Source: Myxococcus qinghaiensis
Lineage (GTDB): Bacteria; Myxococcota; Myxococcia; Myxococcales; Myxococcaceae
NCBI RefSeq assembly: GCF_024198215.1
Contig: NZ_JAKCFA010000001.1
Span: 1 to 64,000 of the forward strand
DNA: 64,000 bases
Direction: 5' to 3'
Of the stretch, positions 8,387-17,269 are shown one piece after another. Every line of letters begins with the position of its first letter. Within the stretch, counting starts at the first letter, position 1. Both the position numbers and the translations under genes were made by a program. The notes beneath the pieces are model-generated. The model was not told where the DNA came from. It saw only the letters and a program-made list of their open reading frames with translations, and searched no databases.

Positions 8387-9850
8387 ATGTCGTCGCTGCC
8401 CCCGTGGCTGGCCAACCTGTTGCCCATTCTCATCCTGCTGGGGGCCATCTCGCTCGTGCTGGCCCGCCTGCCCAAGGTGGAGCTGGGCCACACGGACGCG
8501 TTCCGCCGACGCCGCTTCTTCAACTGGTTCCCGCTGGGGATGACGTACGCGTTCCTCTACATGGGGCGCTACAACCTCAACGAAGCCACCAGCGCGATGA
8601 AGGGCCACACGTCCAACGCGGACTTCGGCACCATCTTCTTCTGGGGCACGCTCGTGTACGGCTGCGCCTTCCTGCTCAACGGGCCGTTGACGGACCGGCT
8701 CGGCGGGCGGAAGACCATCCTGATGTCCGCCGCGGGCTCGTCCGTGGCGAACGTGCTGATGGGCATCGTCGTCTACAAGGTGCTGACGGACGGCTGGCAG
8801 CCGCCGGGCGGAATCGTGGGGACGCTGTCCGTCCTCTACGCCATCAACATGTACTTCCAGAGCTTCGGCGCGGTCTCCATCGTCAAGGTGAACGCGTCCT
8901 GGTTCCACGTGCGCGAGCGCGGCCAATTGGGCGGCGTCTTCGGCATCCTCATCTCCCTGGGCGTGTACTTCGCCTATGACTGGAGCCGCTTCATCGCCAA
9001 GGCGGCGCCCACGTACTGGGTGTTCTTCGTGCCCGCCGCCATCCTCGCGGCCTTCGTCGTCGTGGACTTCTTCGTCATCCGCGACACGCCCAGCCACACG
9101 GGCCACCCGGACTTCGACACCGCCGACGCGTCCAGCGGCGAGGCCCACGCGGGCCTGGGCGTCTGGCCCGTCTTCAAGAAGATGATGAGCAACCGCGCCA
9201 TCATCATCATCCTGATGGTGGAGTTCTGCAGCGGCTTCATGCGCAACGCCATCATGCAGTGGTACCCCAAGTTCGCGAAGGCGACGGGCATCTCCGACGG
9301 TTTCGTCGCGGCCAACTGGGGCATGCTGCTGTGCGTGGCGGGCATCACCGGCGGCATGTTCGCGGGCGTCATCAGCGACCGCGTGTTCGACTCGCGCCGG
9401 GGCCCTGTCTCCGCGGTGCTCTACGCGGGCATGAGCGTGGGCGCGGTGGCCACGTTGTTCCTGCTGGGCAGCCCCGCGCTGGGGTGGACGGTCATCTTCA
9501 TGTCCCTGTGTGTCATCGGCGTGCACGGCATGCTGTCCGGCACGGCCAGCATGGACTTCGGCGGCAAGAAGAACGCGGGCCTCGCGGTGGGCATCATCGA
9601 CGGCGCCGTCTATGCGGGCACGGCGCTCCAGTCGCTGCTGCTCGGGCGCATCCTCCCGTCGGGGGATGTGGCCAAGGATCCCCACCACTGGGGCAACTGG
9701 CCCCTGGCCATGCTGCCCCTGTCCTTCGCGGGCCTCCTCCTGGCCACCCGGGTCTGGAACGCCCGACCCCAGCCCAAGGCGGCCCCCGTGTCGGGCGCTT
9801 CCGCCGTCACCCAGACAGTTGCGGCTCCCAAGACTGGTACCGGGGGCTGA
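8387..9850 (+). CDS. MFS transporter, organophosphate:phosphate antiporter (GlpT/UhpT) family
   Basis: A 487-residue inner-membrane protein with about 12 hydrophobic segments. The signature MGRYNLNEA after the first soluble loop and the loop motif DRLGGRK place it with the organophosphate:Pi antiporters, which exchange glycerol-3-phosphate or hexose-phosphates for phosphate. A first hydrophobic stretch (residues 8-25) before the FFNWFPLG segment may be an additional N-terminal helix. The C-terminus is an Ala/Pro/Thr-rich cytoplasmic tail. Substrate identity is not determined. A leader of 83 bases contains two mutually exclusive inverted repeats (8304-8375), which may affect its expression. 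Confidence 0.88.
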   Translation: MSSLPPWLANLLPILILLGAISLVLARLPKVELGHTDAFRRRRFFNWFPLGMTYAFLYMGRYNLNEATSAMKGHTSNADFGTIFFWGTLVYGCAFLLNGPLTDRLGGRKTILMSAAGSSVANVLMGIVVYKVLTDGWQPPGGIVGTLSVLYAINMYFQSFGAVSIVKVNASWFHVRERGQLGGVFGILISLGVYFAYDWSRFIAKAAPTYWVFFVPAAILAAFVVVDFFVIRDTPSHTGHPDFDTADASSGEAHAGLGVWPVFKKMMSNRAIIIILMVEFCSGFMRNAIMQWYPKFAKATGISDGFVAANWGMLLCVAGITGGMFAGVISDRVFDSRRGPVSAVLYAGMSVGAVATLFLLGSPALGWTVIFMSLCVIGVHGMLSGTASMDFGGKKNAGLAVGIIDGAVYAGTALQSLLLGRILPSGDVAKDPHHWGNWPLAMLPLSFAGLLLATRVWNARPQPKAAPVSGASAVTQTVAAPKTGTGG

Positions 9851-9871
9851 GTCCCCTGTGGCCCGCTGGAC

Positions 9872-9898
9872 GTCACGGGGGCGTCACTCCCCCGTGAC
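9872..9898 (+). terminator. Strong hairpin after the MFS gene
   Basis: Perfect 10-bp inverted repeat GTCACGGGGG / CCCCCGTGAC with a 7-base loop, 21 bases after the transporter stop and 24 bases before the next start. No T tract follows (AGGGTTGTAAC), so it could equally be a leader hairpin of the next gene. Confidence 0.45.
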
Positions 9899-9922
9899 AG
9901 GGTTGTAACGTAGAGTGCTGGT

Positions 9923-11482
9923 GTGTCCCAGGCACCCGCACCGCTCCATAGCCGCTTCGAGGTTCACGACCGGAAGCAGTTCGAGATCAAGCTCGAGTAC
10001 CAGCCCTCGGGCGTGGACGAGACGCGCTACCTCGTGGAGGCGCATCTGTTCCTCCCCGGCAGCCTGAACATCGATCAGGAGACGTACCCCCGCGCGGACT
10101 TCTACGCGGACATCCACAACTACGTGCGCTTCAAGACGCCGGTGATGGCGGTGGAGGAGCTGCTCTCGTCGGACACCTCGCCGCTGGTGCGGCTGGAGGC
10201 GTGGCTGCGCACGGGGCTGGGCTCGGAGCGGGACGTCGTCTACCAGGCCAAGCTCCTGTCGTGCGTGCTGCGCGGGGCGCTGCGCCGCTTCGCCACGGGG
10301 GTGGAGTCCCGCTGCGAGGGGCCGGTGGCGCTGCCCACCGACGCGTGCGCGACGCTGGAGTCGGAGGTCGTGGCGATGCAGGCGGGAGTGACGCAGGTGA
10401 TGGCGCGCTTCCGTCAGTGGCTGCGCTCCGTGGGGGAGCTGCGCCTGCAGGAGCGCTCGCGCGCGTCGCTGCGGCTGGTGGACGAGTACGTCAGTCTGCT
10501 GGTGGAGAACGGCTTCCGGCGCTCGGTGGCGGACATGAAGTCGCTGCCGCGCGGAGAGCCGTGGCTGGGGCTGCGCAAGGGGCTGATGGAGGCGGTGCTG
10601 CGCGAGGAGTCCTACCGCAAGGAGCACCGGCTGCGCAGCGTCTTGAGTCCCACGGGCGACAACGAGGAGTACATCCAGCGGCTGGGCATGCTGAAGAAGT
10701 TCTGCATGAACGTGCTCTTCCTGTCCTCGCGCCGCAGGCAGAAGCGGCAGGGGTGGGAAGAGGTGTTGTTCGCGCTGGCCGCGGGCATCGCGATGGCGTT
10801 CGCCACGGCGGTGGCGCTGTGGGCGCAGATCCGCTTCACGCAGGTGAGCCTCAACTTCTTCCTCATCGCCGTGGTCGGCTACATGATGAAGGACCGCATC
10901 AAGGAGGGCCTGCGGCGGCTGTCGAGCCGGGTTGCCGCCACGCACCTGTCGGACCGCACCGCGGACCTGGTGGACCCGGTGACGGGGCGCACCATCGGCA
11001 CCTGCGAGGAGCGGGTGGACTACGGGCCCAAGGTGCCGGACTCGGTGCTGGCGCTGCGGCACCAGGACGACTTCCTCACCGTGTCCCAGGGCGAGCTGAC
11101 GGAGACGGTCATCCGCTACCGCAAGCACATCGTCCTGGACGCGCGCCTGTTGCCGCGCTCGGACCGGGGCCTGTCGGGCGTCACGGACATCCTGCGGCTC
11201 AACGTGGAGCGCTTCCTGCGGGACATGGACGAGCCGGAGCTGGCGCTGGAGTACGTGGACCTGGCGGACCTGTCGGTGGGGCACATCCGGGGCGCCAAGC
11301 GCTACCCGGTGGACGTGGTGTTCCGCTTCACGGTGGAGGAGGAGGAGACGGACCGGCGCCAGGAGAGCACGCAGCTGGTTCGGCTGGTGCTGGACCGCAA
11401 CGGCATCCAGCGCATGCTGCGCTTCGCGGACACCACTCCGGGCGCGCCCACTGGCCCCATGCCCTGGCAGTCGGCCGCCTGA
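9923..11482 (+). CDS. Hypothetical protein with two membrane segments
   Basis: A 519-residue protein from a GTG start. Residues 1-270 form a soluble, Arg-rich helical region without a signal peptide. Two hydrophobic segments follow at about 281-301 and 307-321, then a soluble C-terminal region of about 200 residues with beta character (VRLVLDRNGIQRMLRF near the end). It therefore sits in the inner membrane with both soluble parts probably on the cytoplasmic side. I do not recognise a family or catalytic motif. It is followed 55 bases later by a HAD hydrolase on the same strand, but shared function is not evident. Confidence 0.75.
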   Translation: MSQAPAPLHSRFEVHDRKQFEIKLEYQPSGVDETRYLVEAHLFLPGSLNIDQETYPRADFYADIHNYVRFKTPVMAVEELLSSDTSPLVRLEAWLRTGLGSERDVVYQAKLLSCVLRGALRRFATGVESRCEGPVALPTDACATLESEVVAMQAGVTQVMARFRQWLRSVGELRLQERSRASLRLVDEYVSLLVENGFRRSVADMKSLPRGEPWLGLRKGLMEAVLREESYRKEHRLRSVLSPTGDNEEYIQRLGMLKKFCMNVLFLSSRRRQKRQGWEEVLFALAAGIAMAFATAVALWAQIRFTQVSLNFFLIAVVGYMMKDRIKEGLRRLSSRVAATHLSDRTADLVDPVTGRTIGTCEERVDYGPKVPDSVLALRHQDDFLTVSQGELTETVIRYRKHIVLDARLLPRSDRGLSGVTDILRLNVERFLRDMDEPELALEYVDLADLSVGHIRGAKRYPVDVVFRFTVEEEETDRRQESTQLVRLVLDRNGIQRMLRFADTTPGAPTGPMPWQSAA

Positions 11483-11537
11483 CCCAGGCGGTTTCGGCGG
11501 CGCTGGGACGCGGGCGCGGGTAGTCTTCGCCGCGCCC

Positions 11538-12284
11538 ATGGCCCACGAAGACTTCAAGAAGCGCATCCGCGACGACTGGCGCGACAGCCTGAACGCCATC
11601 CTGGCCCGGGCTCGCTCCCTCGGCGAGCGGGCGGTGCTGGCGTTCGACCTGGACTCCACCCTGCTCGACAACCGGCACCGGCAGGCCCGCATCCTTCGGG
11701 AATACGGCGAGGCCCAGGCCGTGCCGAGCCTCGCCGCCTGCGGGCCCGACCACTGGACCTCCGGCTGGGACATGCGTGACGCGATGCGTGCCTGTGGCCT
11801 GGAGGAGGCCCAGGTGCAGGCCCACTTTCCGGAGGCCCGCAGGTTCTGGGGCGAGCGCTTCTTCACCAGCGAGTACTGCGAGGTGGACGAGGCCATCGAC
11901 GGCGCGGCGGCCTTCACCCACGCGGTGGTGGCGACGGGGGCAAGGCTCGTCTACGTCACAGGGCGCCACGAGGGCATGCGCGAGGGCTCCGTCGCCTGCA
12001 TGCGGCGCCACGGCATGGCGCTGCCGGACGATGCGCGGGTGCTGCTCTTGATGAAGCCCACGCTGCGCGAGGACGACGACGCGTTCAAGCGCGACGCGCA
12101 CGCGAGGCTGGGTCGGCTGGGCACCGTGGTGGCCGCCTTCGACAACGAGCCCACCCACGCCAACGACTACCGGGTGCGCTTCCCCGAGGCCACCGTGATT
12201 CACCTGGCCACGGATCATTCCGGTCGACCGGTGACGCTGTTGGACGGCATCATCAGCGTCCCTCATTTCACCCTCGGCTCCTGA
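11538..12284 (+). CDS. HAD-superfamily hydrolase
   Basis: A 248-residue cytosolic haloacid-dehalogenase-superfamily phosphohydrolase. Motif I is AFDLDSTLLDN around residue 35, with the nucleophile and acid/base Asp pair in DxDST. Motif II is VYVTGR (Thr about residue 140), a Lys lies in LLLMKPTLRED, and the acidic motif IV reads AFDNEPTHAN. The DNEP form resembles the group of HAD proteins that includes acid-phosphatase-like and deoxyribonucleotidase-like enzymes. The physiological substrate is unknown. It lies directly upstream of the PDH operon but with a promoter-sized gap. Confidence 0.8.
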   Translation: MAHEDFKKRIRDDWRDSLNAILARARSLGERAVLAFDLDSTLLDNRHRQARILREYGEAQAVPSLAACGPDHWTSGWDMRDAMRACGLEEAQVQAHFPEARRFWGERFFTSEYCEVDEAIDGAAAFTHAVVATGARLVYVTGRHEGMREGSVACMRRHGMALPDDARVLLLMKPTLREDDDAFKRDAHARLGRLGTVVAAFDNEPTHANDYRVRFPEATVIHLATDHSGRPVTLLDGIISVPHFTLGS

Positions 12285-12402
12285 CGCACCGCGCCTGGAA
12301 GACAGGAGCGGCCCCGAGGGGTTTGAAAGGCTTTGAAGTCCCCCTGCCGCGCGCTATGAGGCGCTCGGCGTTTACCGCCCCGGGTGAGGAGGGGCGGACA
12401 GC

Positions 12403-13542
12403 ATGGAGGCACCCGCGGTGGCCAGCCCGTACTCGAAAGACTTGCTGTTGACGATGTACCGGAAGATGTACCTCATCCGCCGTTTCGAGGAGCGCGCGGG
12501 CCAGCAGTACACGCTGGGGAAGATCGCCGGCTTCTGCCATCTGTACATTGGCCAGGAAGCGGTGGCGGTGGGCCCCATCGAGGCCATGCGCAAGGATGAC
12601 TACATGCTCAGCGCGTACCGCGACCACGGCCAGCCCCTGGCGCGCGGCAGCGACGCGGGCATGGTGATGGCGGAGCTGTTCGGCCGGGGCACCGGCTACA
12701 GCAAGGGCAAGGGCGGCTCGATGCACATCTTCGACATCGAGCACCAGTTCTACGGGGGCTACGGCATCGTCGGCGGGCAGATTCCGCTGGCGGCCGGCAT
12801 GGCCTTCGCCAGCCGCTATCGCAACGAGGACCGCGTGACGGTCTGCTACTTCGGCGACGCCGCGGCCAACCAGGGCGCGCTCCACGAGACGTTCAACATG
12901 GCGTCGAAGTGGAAGCTGCCGGTCATCTACATCTGCGAGAACAACCGCTACGGCATGGGCACGGCCATCTCCCGCACCTCGGCGGTGCCGGAGATCTACA
13001 AGCGCGCCGCCGCCTACGACATGCGCGGCGAGCCGGTGGACGGCATGGACGTGCTGAAGATGTACGAGGCCGTGAAGGACGCGGCCGCGTGGTGCCGCGC
13101 GGGCAAGGGCCCCGTGCTGCTGGAGGCGAACACGTACCGCTTCCGCGGCCACTCCATGGCGGACCCGGCGACCTACCGCTCCAAGCAGGAGGTGGAGGAG
13201 GAGCGCAAGGGCGACCCCATCCCCAAGCTGCGCGAGTACGCCATCAAGAATGGCCTGGGCGCGGACGCGGACTTCGAGCGAATCGAAGAAGAGGTGAAGG
13301 CGCAGGTGGACGCCGCGGTGAAGTTCGCGGACGAGTCCCCGGAGCCGAGCCTGGACGAGCTGTGGCGCGACACCATCGTCGAGCCGGGCGAGCCGGACGT
13401 GCGTCCCCGTGAGCGGGTGCTGGGCGTGAAGGTGGAGAACTGGCCTTCGTACCCGAGCGGCCAGGAGCTGAAGGTGACGTGGGACCTGGAGCCGCGCGCG
13501 CAGGCCGAGGCGGCGGACAAGAAGGCGGGCCTGACGAACTGA
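12403..13542 (+). CDS. pdhA: Pyruvate dehydrogenase E1 component, alpha subunit
   Basis: A 379-residue alpha subunit of the heterotetrameric, thiamine-diphosphate-dependent E1. With the beta subunit it decarboxylates pyruvate and reductively acetylates the lipoyl group of E2. The thiamine-diphosphate/Mg motif reads FGDAAANQGALHETFN and ends in YICENN; the phosphorylation-loop region YRFRGHSMADPATYR is typical. The GKGGSMHIF segment is also characteristic of the family. The start ATG follows GAGGAGGGGC. The C-terminal part (from about residue 300) is longer and more charged than in most bacterial homologs. It is the first gene of pdhA-pdhB-pdhC; no E3 (lipoamide dehydrogenase) gene is in the window. 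Confidence 0.93.
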   Translation: MEAPAVASPYSKDLLLTMYRKMYLIRRFEERAGQQYTLGKIAGFCHLYIGQEAVAVGPIEAMRKDDYMLSAYRDHGQPLARGSDAGMVMAELFGRGTGYSKGKGGSMHIFDIEHQFYGGYGIVGGQIPLAAGMAFASRYRNEDRVTVCYFGDAAANQGALHETFNMASKWKLPVIYICENNRYGMGTAISRTSAVPEIYKRAAAYDMRGEPVDGMDVLKMYEAVKDAAAWCRAGKGPVLLEANTYRFRGHSMADPATYRSKQEVEEERKGDPIPKLREYAIKNGLGADADFERIEEEVKAQVDAAVKFADESPEPSLDELWRDTIVEPGEPDVRPRERVLGVKVENWPSYPSGQELKVTWDLEPRAQAEAADKKAGLTN

Positions 13543-13597
13543 GTCGCAAGGCCCCCCCTGACCAACCAACCTTTTTGATTTCGAGTCGGAGCCGACG

Positions 13598-14584
13598 ATG
13601 CCCGAGTTGATGTACCGCGAGGCCCTGAACCAGGCGCTCGCCGAGGAGATGGAGCGCGACGCCAACGTCTTCCTGATTGGCGAGGAAGTGGGTCGCTACA
13701 ACGGCGCCTTCAAGGTGTCGCAGGGGCTGCTGGACAAGTTCGGGAGCGCGCGCATCATCGACGCGCCCATCTCCGAGCTGGGCTTCGGCGGCATGAGCGT
13801 GGGCGCGGCCATGGTGGGCCTGCGTCCCGTGGTGGAGATGATGACCTGGAACTTCGCGATTCTGGCGATGGACCAGATCGTCAACAACGCGGCCAAGCTG
13901 CGCCACATGTCCGGCGGTCAGCTGCGCTGCCCCATCGTCTTTCGTGGACCGGGCGGCGCCGGTGGCCGGTTGTCCAGCCAGCACAGCCAGTCGCTGGAGG
14001 CCAACTACGCGCACTTCCCGGGCCTGAAGGTGATTGCGCCCGCGACGCCTGCGGACGCCAAGGGGATGCTCAAGTCGGCCATCCGCGACGAGAACCCCGT
14101 CATCATGTTCGAGGGCGAGCGGCTCTACGCGCTCAAGGGCGAGGTGCCCGAGGGTGAGCACGTCGTGCCGCTGGGCAAGGCGGACGTGAAGCGGGAGGGG
14201 ACGGACGTCACCGTCATCACCTGGAGCCGCATGTACTACTTCTGCATGCAGGCGGCCGAGGAGTTGGCGAAGGAGGGCATCAGCGTGGAGGTCCTGGACC
14301 TGCGCACGCTGCGGCCCCTGGATGAGGAGGCAATCCTGGCGAGCGTGCGCAAGACGAACCGCGCCGTCATCGTCGAGGAGGGCTGGGCGCTGGCGGGTAT
14401 CGGCGCCTCCGTGGTGGACATCATCCAGTCCAAGGCGTTCGACGAGCTGGACGCGCCGGTGGAGCGCGTGACGGGGCTCGATGTGAACATGTCCTATGCG
14501 GCGAACCTGGAGAACGCGACCCAGCCGGACGCGCCCAAGATCATCGCGGCCGTGAAGAAGGTGCTGTACCGCCAGGGAGCCTGA
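13598..14584 (+). CDS. pdhB: Pyruvate dehydrogenase E1 component, beta subunit
   Basis: A 328-residue transketolase-like beta subunit, the usual length for the family. It begins MPELMYREALNQALAEEM. Recognisable segments include the LIGEEVGRYNGAFKVSQGL stretch, the core APISELGFGGMSVGAAMVG and the C-terminal transketolase domain with VEVLDLRTLRPLDEE and VIVEEGWALAG. The start follows GGAGCCGACG, 55 bases after pdhA, and the stop is 5 bases before pdhC. These spacings support a single transcript and a complex of alpha2beta2 E1 bound to the E2 core. Confidence 0.94.
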   Translation: MPELMYREALNQALAEEMERDANVFLIGEEVGRYNGAFKVSQGLLDKFGSARIIDAPISELGFGGMSVGAAMVGLRPVVEMMTWNFAILAMDQIVNNAAKLRHMSGGQLRCPIVFRGPGGAGGRLSSQHSQSLEANYAHFPGLKVIAPATPADAKGMLKSAIRDENPVIMFEGERLYALKGEVPEGEHVVPLGKADVKREGTDVTVITWSRMYYFCMQAAEELAKEGISVEVLDLRTLRPLDEEAILASVRKTNRAVIVEEGWALAGIGASVVDIIQSKAFDELDAPVERVTGLDVNMSYAANLENATQPDAPKIIAAVKKVLYRQGA

Positions 14585-14589
14585 CCCGT

Positions 14590-16209
14590 ATGGCCACGCC
14601 CATTCAGATGCCGAGCCTGTCCCCGACGATGACGGAGGGGAAGATCGTCAAGTGGCTGAAGAAGGTGGGGGACAAGGTCACCTCCGGTGAGGCCATCGCC
14701 GAACTGGAGACGGACAAGTCCAACCTCGAAATCGAGGCCTACGACGACGGCTACCTTCTTCAGATTCTCGTCGACGAGAACCAGTCGGCGCCCGTCGGCG
14801 CCCCCATCGCCTACATCGGCGCGCAGGGCGAGAAGGTGGCGGCGAGTGGTGCTCCGGCGCCCAAGGCCGCCGCGCCCGCGCCCGCTGCTCCCGCCGCGAA
14901 GGTCGAGGCCCCCAAGGCCCCGGCCGTCGCGCCTGCTCCGGCCGCCGCTCCCGCGTCGAGCGGAGGCGGAGACCGCATCGCCATCCAGCTGCCGAGCCTG
15001 TCCCCGACGATGACGGAGGGGAAGATCGTCAAGTGGTTGAAGAAGGTAGGGGACAAGGTCTCCTCCGGTGAGGCGCTCGCCGAGCTGGAGACGGACAAGT
15101 CCAACCTCGAAATCGAGGCCTACGACGATGGGACGCTGGCGGAGATCGTCGTCGGGGAGAACCAGTCGGCCCCCGTCGGCTCGCCCATCGCGTACCTCAC
15201 GCCGAAGGGTGGCAAGGCCGCCGCCGCTCCGGCTCCGGCCGCCGCGCCGAAGCCCGTGGAGGCAGCTCCCGCCGCCGCCGCGCCCAAGCCTCCGGCACAG
15301 GCCGCGCCTGTCGCGTCCGCACCGGTGGCATCCGGGGGGCGACGCATTCGCGCCAGCCCGCTGGCGAAGAAGATCGCCAAGGACAAGGGCCTGGACATCG
15401 CCCAGGTGCAGGGCTCGGGTCCGTCGGGTCGCGTGGTGAAGCGCGACATCGAGGAGGCCCTGGCCCGTGGGGTGAAGGCTCCGGCCCCCGCTCCCACGGC
15501 GCCCGTGACTCGGAAGGCTCCGTCCGCCGCGACGGTGGCCCGCACCGAGCCGCTGTCCTCCATGCGCAAGGTCATTGCGCAGCGGATGACGGAGGTGAAG
15601 CCCGGCGTGCCGCACTTCTATCTCACCCTCGAGGTGGAGATGGATGCCGCGGTGAAGGTGCGCGAAGAGGCGAAGGCGATGGAGCTCAAGGTCTCCGTCA
15701 ACGACCTCATCGTGAAGGCCGTGGCGATGGCCGTGCGCCGCTACCCGAAGATCAACGTCTCGCTCCAGGGGGACCAGGTGGTCCACCACGGCTCGGTGGA
15801 CGTGGGTATCGCCGTGGCCTTGGAGCAGGGGCTCATCACGCCCGTCATCCGCGACGCGGACACGAAGGGACTCCAGGCCATCTCCACGGAGGTGCGTGAG
15901 CTGGCGGAGCGCGCTCGCAAGCGGGCCCTCAAGCCCGAGGAGTACACGGGCGGCTCCATCACCGTGAGCAACCTGGGCATGTACGGCATCGACCAGTTCG
16001 TCGCCATCATCAACCCGCCGCAGGCCTCCATCCTCGCGGTGGGCGCGGTGGCGGACAAGGTGGTGGCGCGGGACGGGCAGATGGTGATCCGCAAGATGAT
16101 GACGGCGACGCTGTCGTGCGACCACCGCATCATCGACGGGGCCATTGGCGCGGAGTTCCTGCGGGAGCTGCGCGGCCTGCTCGAGCACCCGACGCGGCTG
16201 CTGTTCTAG
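14590..16209 (+). CDS. pdhC: Dihydrolipoamide acetyltransferase (E2) with two lipoyl domains
   Basis: A 539-residue E2, the core of the pyruvate dehydrogenase complex, which transfers acetyl from lipoyl-lysine to CoA. Order of parts: lipoyl domain 1 (residues 3-78, lipoyl Lys43 in ETDKSNLE), Ala/Pro linker, lipoyl domain 2 (about 130-205, Lys170), second Ala/Pro linker, peripheral subunit-binding domain (RRIRASPLAKKIAKD, about 252-288), and the catalytic domain ending with DHRIIDGAIGAEF (His512 and Asp516). The two lipoyl-coding segments are almost identical in DNA as well as protein, with a period of 381 bp. Five bases separate it from pdhB. A nested hairpin follows the stop. Confidence 0.95.
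   Translation: MATPIQMPSLSPTMTEGKIVKWLKKVGDKVTSGEAIAELETDKSNLEIEAYDDGYLLQILVDENQSAPVGAPIAYIGAQGEKVAASGAPAPKAAAPAPAAPAAKVEAPKAPAVAPAPAAAPASSGGGDRIAIQLPSLSPTMTEGKIVKWLKKVGDKVSSGEALAELETDKSNLEIEAYDDGTLAEIVVGENQSAPVGSPIAYLTPKGGKAAAAPAPAAAPKPVEAAPAAAAPKPPAQAAPVASAPVASGGRRIRASPLAKKIAKDKGLDIAQVQGSGPSGRVVKRDIEEALARGVKAPAPAPTAPVTRKAPSAATVARTEPLSSMRKVIAQRMTEVKPGVPHFYLTLEVEMDAAVKVREEAKAMELKVSVNDLIVKAVAMAVRRYPKINVSLQGDQVVHHGSVDVGIAVALEQGLITPVIRDADTKGLQAISTEVRELAERARKRALKPEEYTGGSITVSNLGMYGIDQFVAIINPPQASILAVGAVADKVVARDGQMVIRKMMTATLSCDHRIIDGAIGAEFLRELRGLLEHPTRLLF
14611..15131 (+). repeat. pdhC: Two near-identical lipoyl-domain repeats inside pdhC
   Basis: The stretch from 14611 to about 14750 recurs at 14992 to about 15131. 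Reading them side by side I count about eight base differences in roughly 140 positions. The linker and flanking coding regions do not share this identity. Confidence 0.85.
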
Positions 16210-16218
16210 GCCGTTCTC

Positions 16219-16271
16219 GTGGCCCGCTCCTCGTCGTGCTCCGTCATCCGGAGCGGATGGGAGCGGGCCAC
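16219..16271. terminator. Nested hairpin between convergent pdhC and small gene
   Basis: A 12-bp perfect stem GTGGCCCGCTCC (16219-16230) with GGAGCGGGCCAC (16260-16271) encloses an inner 6-bp hairpin GCTCCG (16238-16243) / CGGAGC (16249-16254). It fills the gap between the pdhC stop and the end of the opposite-strand gene at 16276, so a bidirectional terminator is the simplest reading. No T tract is present. Confidence 0.55.
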
Positions 16272-16275
16272 GGTG

Positions 16276-16518
16276 TCACTTGCGCGTCGGCTCCTCGCGG
16301 CGCGACTCCTCTTCCAGACGCCGCTGCTCGCACGTCACGCCCGCCTGCTGCTCGCGGCTCGTGCCCGTGGGCAGGTCGCGCTCCTCGTCCACCGAGCGTC
16401 CCCTCATGCCGGGCCAAGGCTCGGGGCGGGTGGCCTCCACGTGTTCAATGTGTTCCTCGTAGTCACTGTCGCTGTCCGCTTTGCGCGGCACGTCGTCCGG
16501 CTTGTCCTGGTGCGCCAT
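16276..16518 (-). CDS. Small highly charged hypothetical protein
   Basis: An 80-residue hydrophilic protein rich in Glu, Asp and Arg (DSDSDYEEHIEHVEATRPEP...CEQRRLEEESRREEPTRK). It is probably disordered and has a single Cys. The start ATG is preceded by AGGAGGG at good spacing, which is the main reason for accepting such a short gene. There is no signal peptide or known domain. It runs convergent with pdhC and divergent from the DUF2795-like gene. No function can be assigned. Confidence 0.6.
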   Translation of the reverse strand: MAHQDKPDDVPRKADSDSDYEEHIEHVEATRPEPWPGMRGRSVDEERDLPTGTSREQQAGVTCEQRRLEEESRREEPTRK

Positions 16519-16691
16519 GGCGCTGCCCTCCTGGAGCTGGAGACCCGCGTGGAGTCCCGTTGCTAACGGTGTGACGCACGGCGATAGGCGTCCACCCCGT
16601 CACCCCTCGGCAAGGCCCGTTCCCTCGCTTGCTGAGCGAGCACGAAAAAAAGGCCGGCAGCCACATCGGTTCGCTGCTTAACTTGGTCCAA

Positions 16692-17006
16692 ATGAACGAC
16701 GACATGACACGCGAACGGCTTGTCGAGGGTGTGTCGGAGTTGGAGTCACGGGTCGGTCAGCCGCTGCCACTCGCGCAGTCGCTGCACCAGGCCCTGCTCG
16801 GCGCGGTGTTCCCCCTCACCGCTGAAGAGCTCACCTGGGTGGCCCGGGAGAATGAGGCTTCGCCCACGGTGCTCTCACTGCTGGGCGTGCTGCCCAGGGG
16901 CAGCTTCCCCTCCGTGGACGCGGTGGCCGTGGCCCTGGAGCAGGATGCCGACCGCGCGGAGACACTCTCGGAGCCCCGCGCCTCCACCCTCACACCTCCC
17001 CGCTGA
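16692..17006 (+). CDS. DUF2795-domain protein
   Basis: A 104-residue protein from the ATG at 16692; a TTG at 16629 would extend it by 21 residues but has no support. Residues about 35-80 (QALLGAVFPLTAEELTWVAR, then ASPTVLSLLGVLP and FPSVDAVAVAL) match the DUF2795 layout: a helix, a PLTxEEL step, and an LP-[RK]-x-x-[YF]-x-[ST]-x-x-x-V turn. The domain is common in actinobacteria and myxobacteria and its role is unknown; it usually looks like a small helical regulatory or DNA-associated module. The C-terminal tail is disordered. Confidence 0.65.
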   Translation: MNDDMTRERLVEGVSELESRVGQPLPLAQSLHQALLGAVFPLTAEELTWVARENEASPTVLSLLGVLPRGSFPSVDAVAVALEQDADRAETLSEPRASTLTPPR

Positions 17007-17269
17007 AAACCTCCATCATCGCGACGCGCCGGGCCCTCACCCGACGCGCTCGTGACGCCGGCGGCACGTCCGTGCCCCTGCCGGGGAACCGTGCTGCCGT
17101 CTGGATTTTCCTGGGGGTCAAACCTGTCTGGTTGCTCTAGAGTTGGGGAGGCATTGCGTCCCGGGGGGACGGTTCCGTCGGCACCCACAAGAAAGGGAGT
17201 CGGAGGAGGCGCTATCCTAGGCGTCACCAGCCTGGCCTCGTCGTGGAATAGCCGGCCAGGAGGAGCGTC

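Noticed and set aside
17007-17269. Possible small gene or sigma-54 promoter before the receiver-kinase gene
   Set aside because: No start with a ribosome-binding site other than that of the kinase, and no GG/GC pair at the right spacing; I see only leader sequence.
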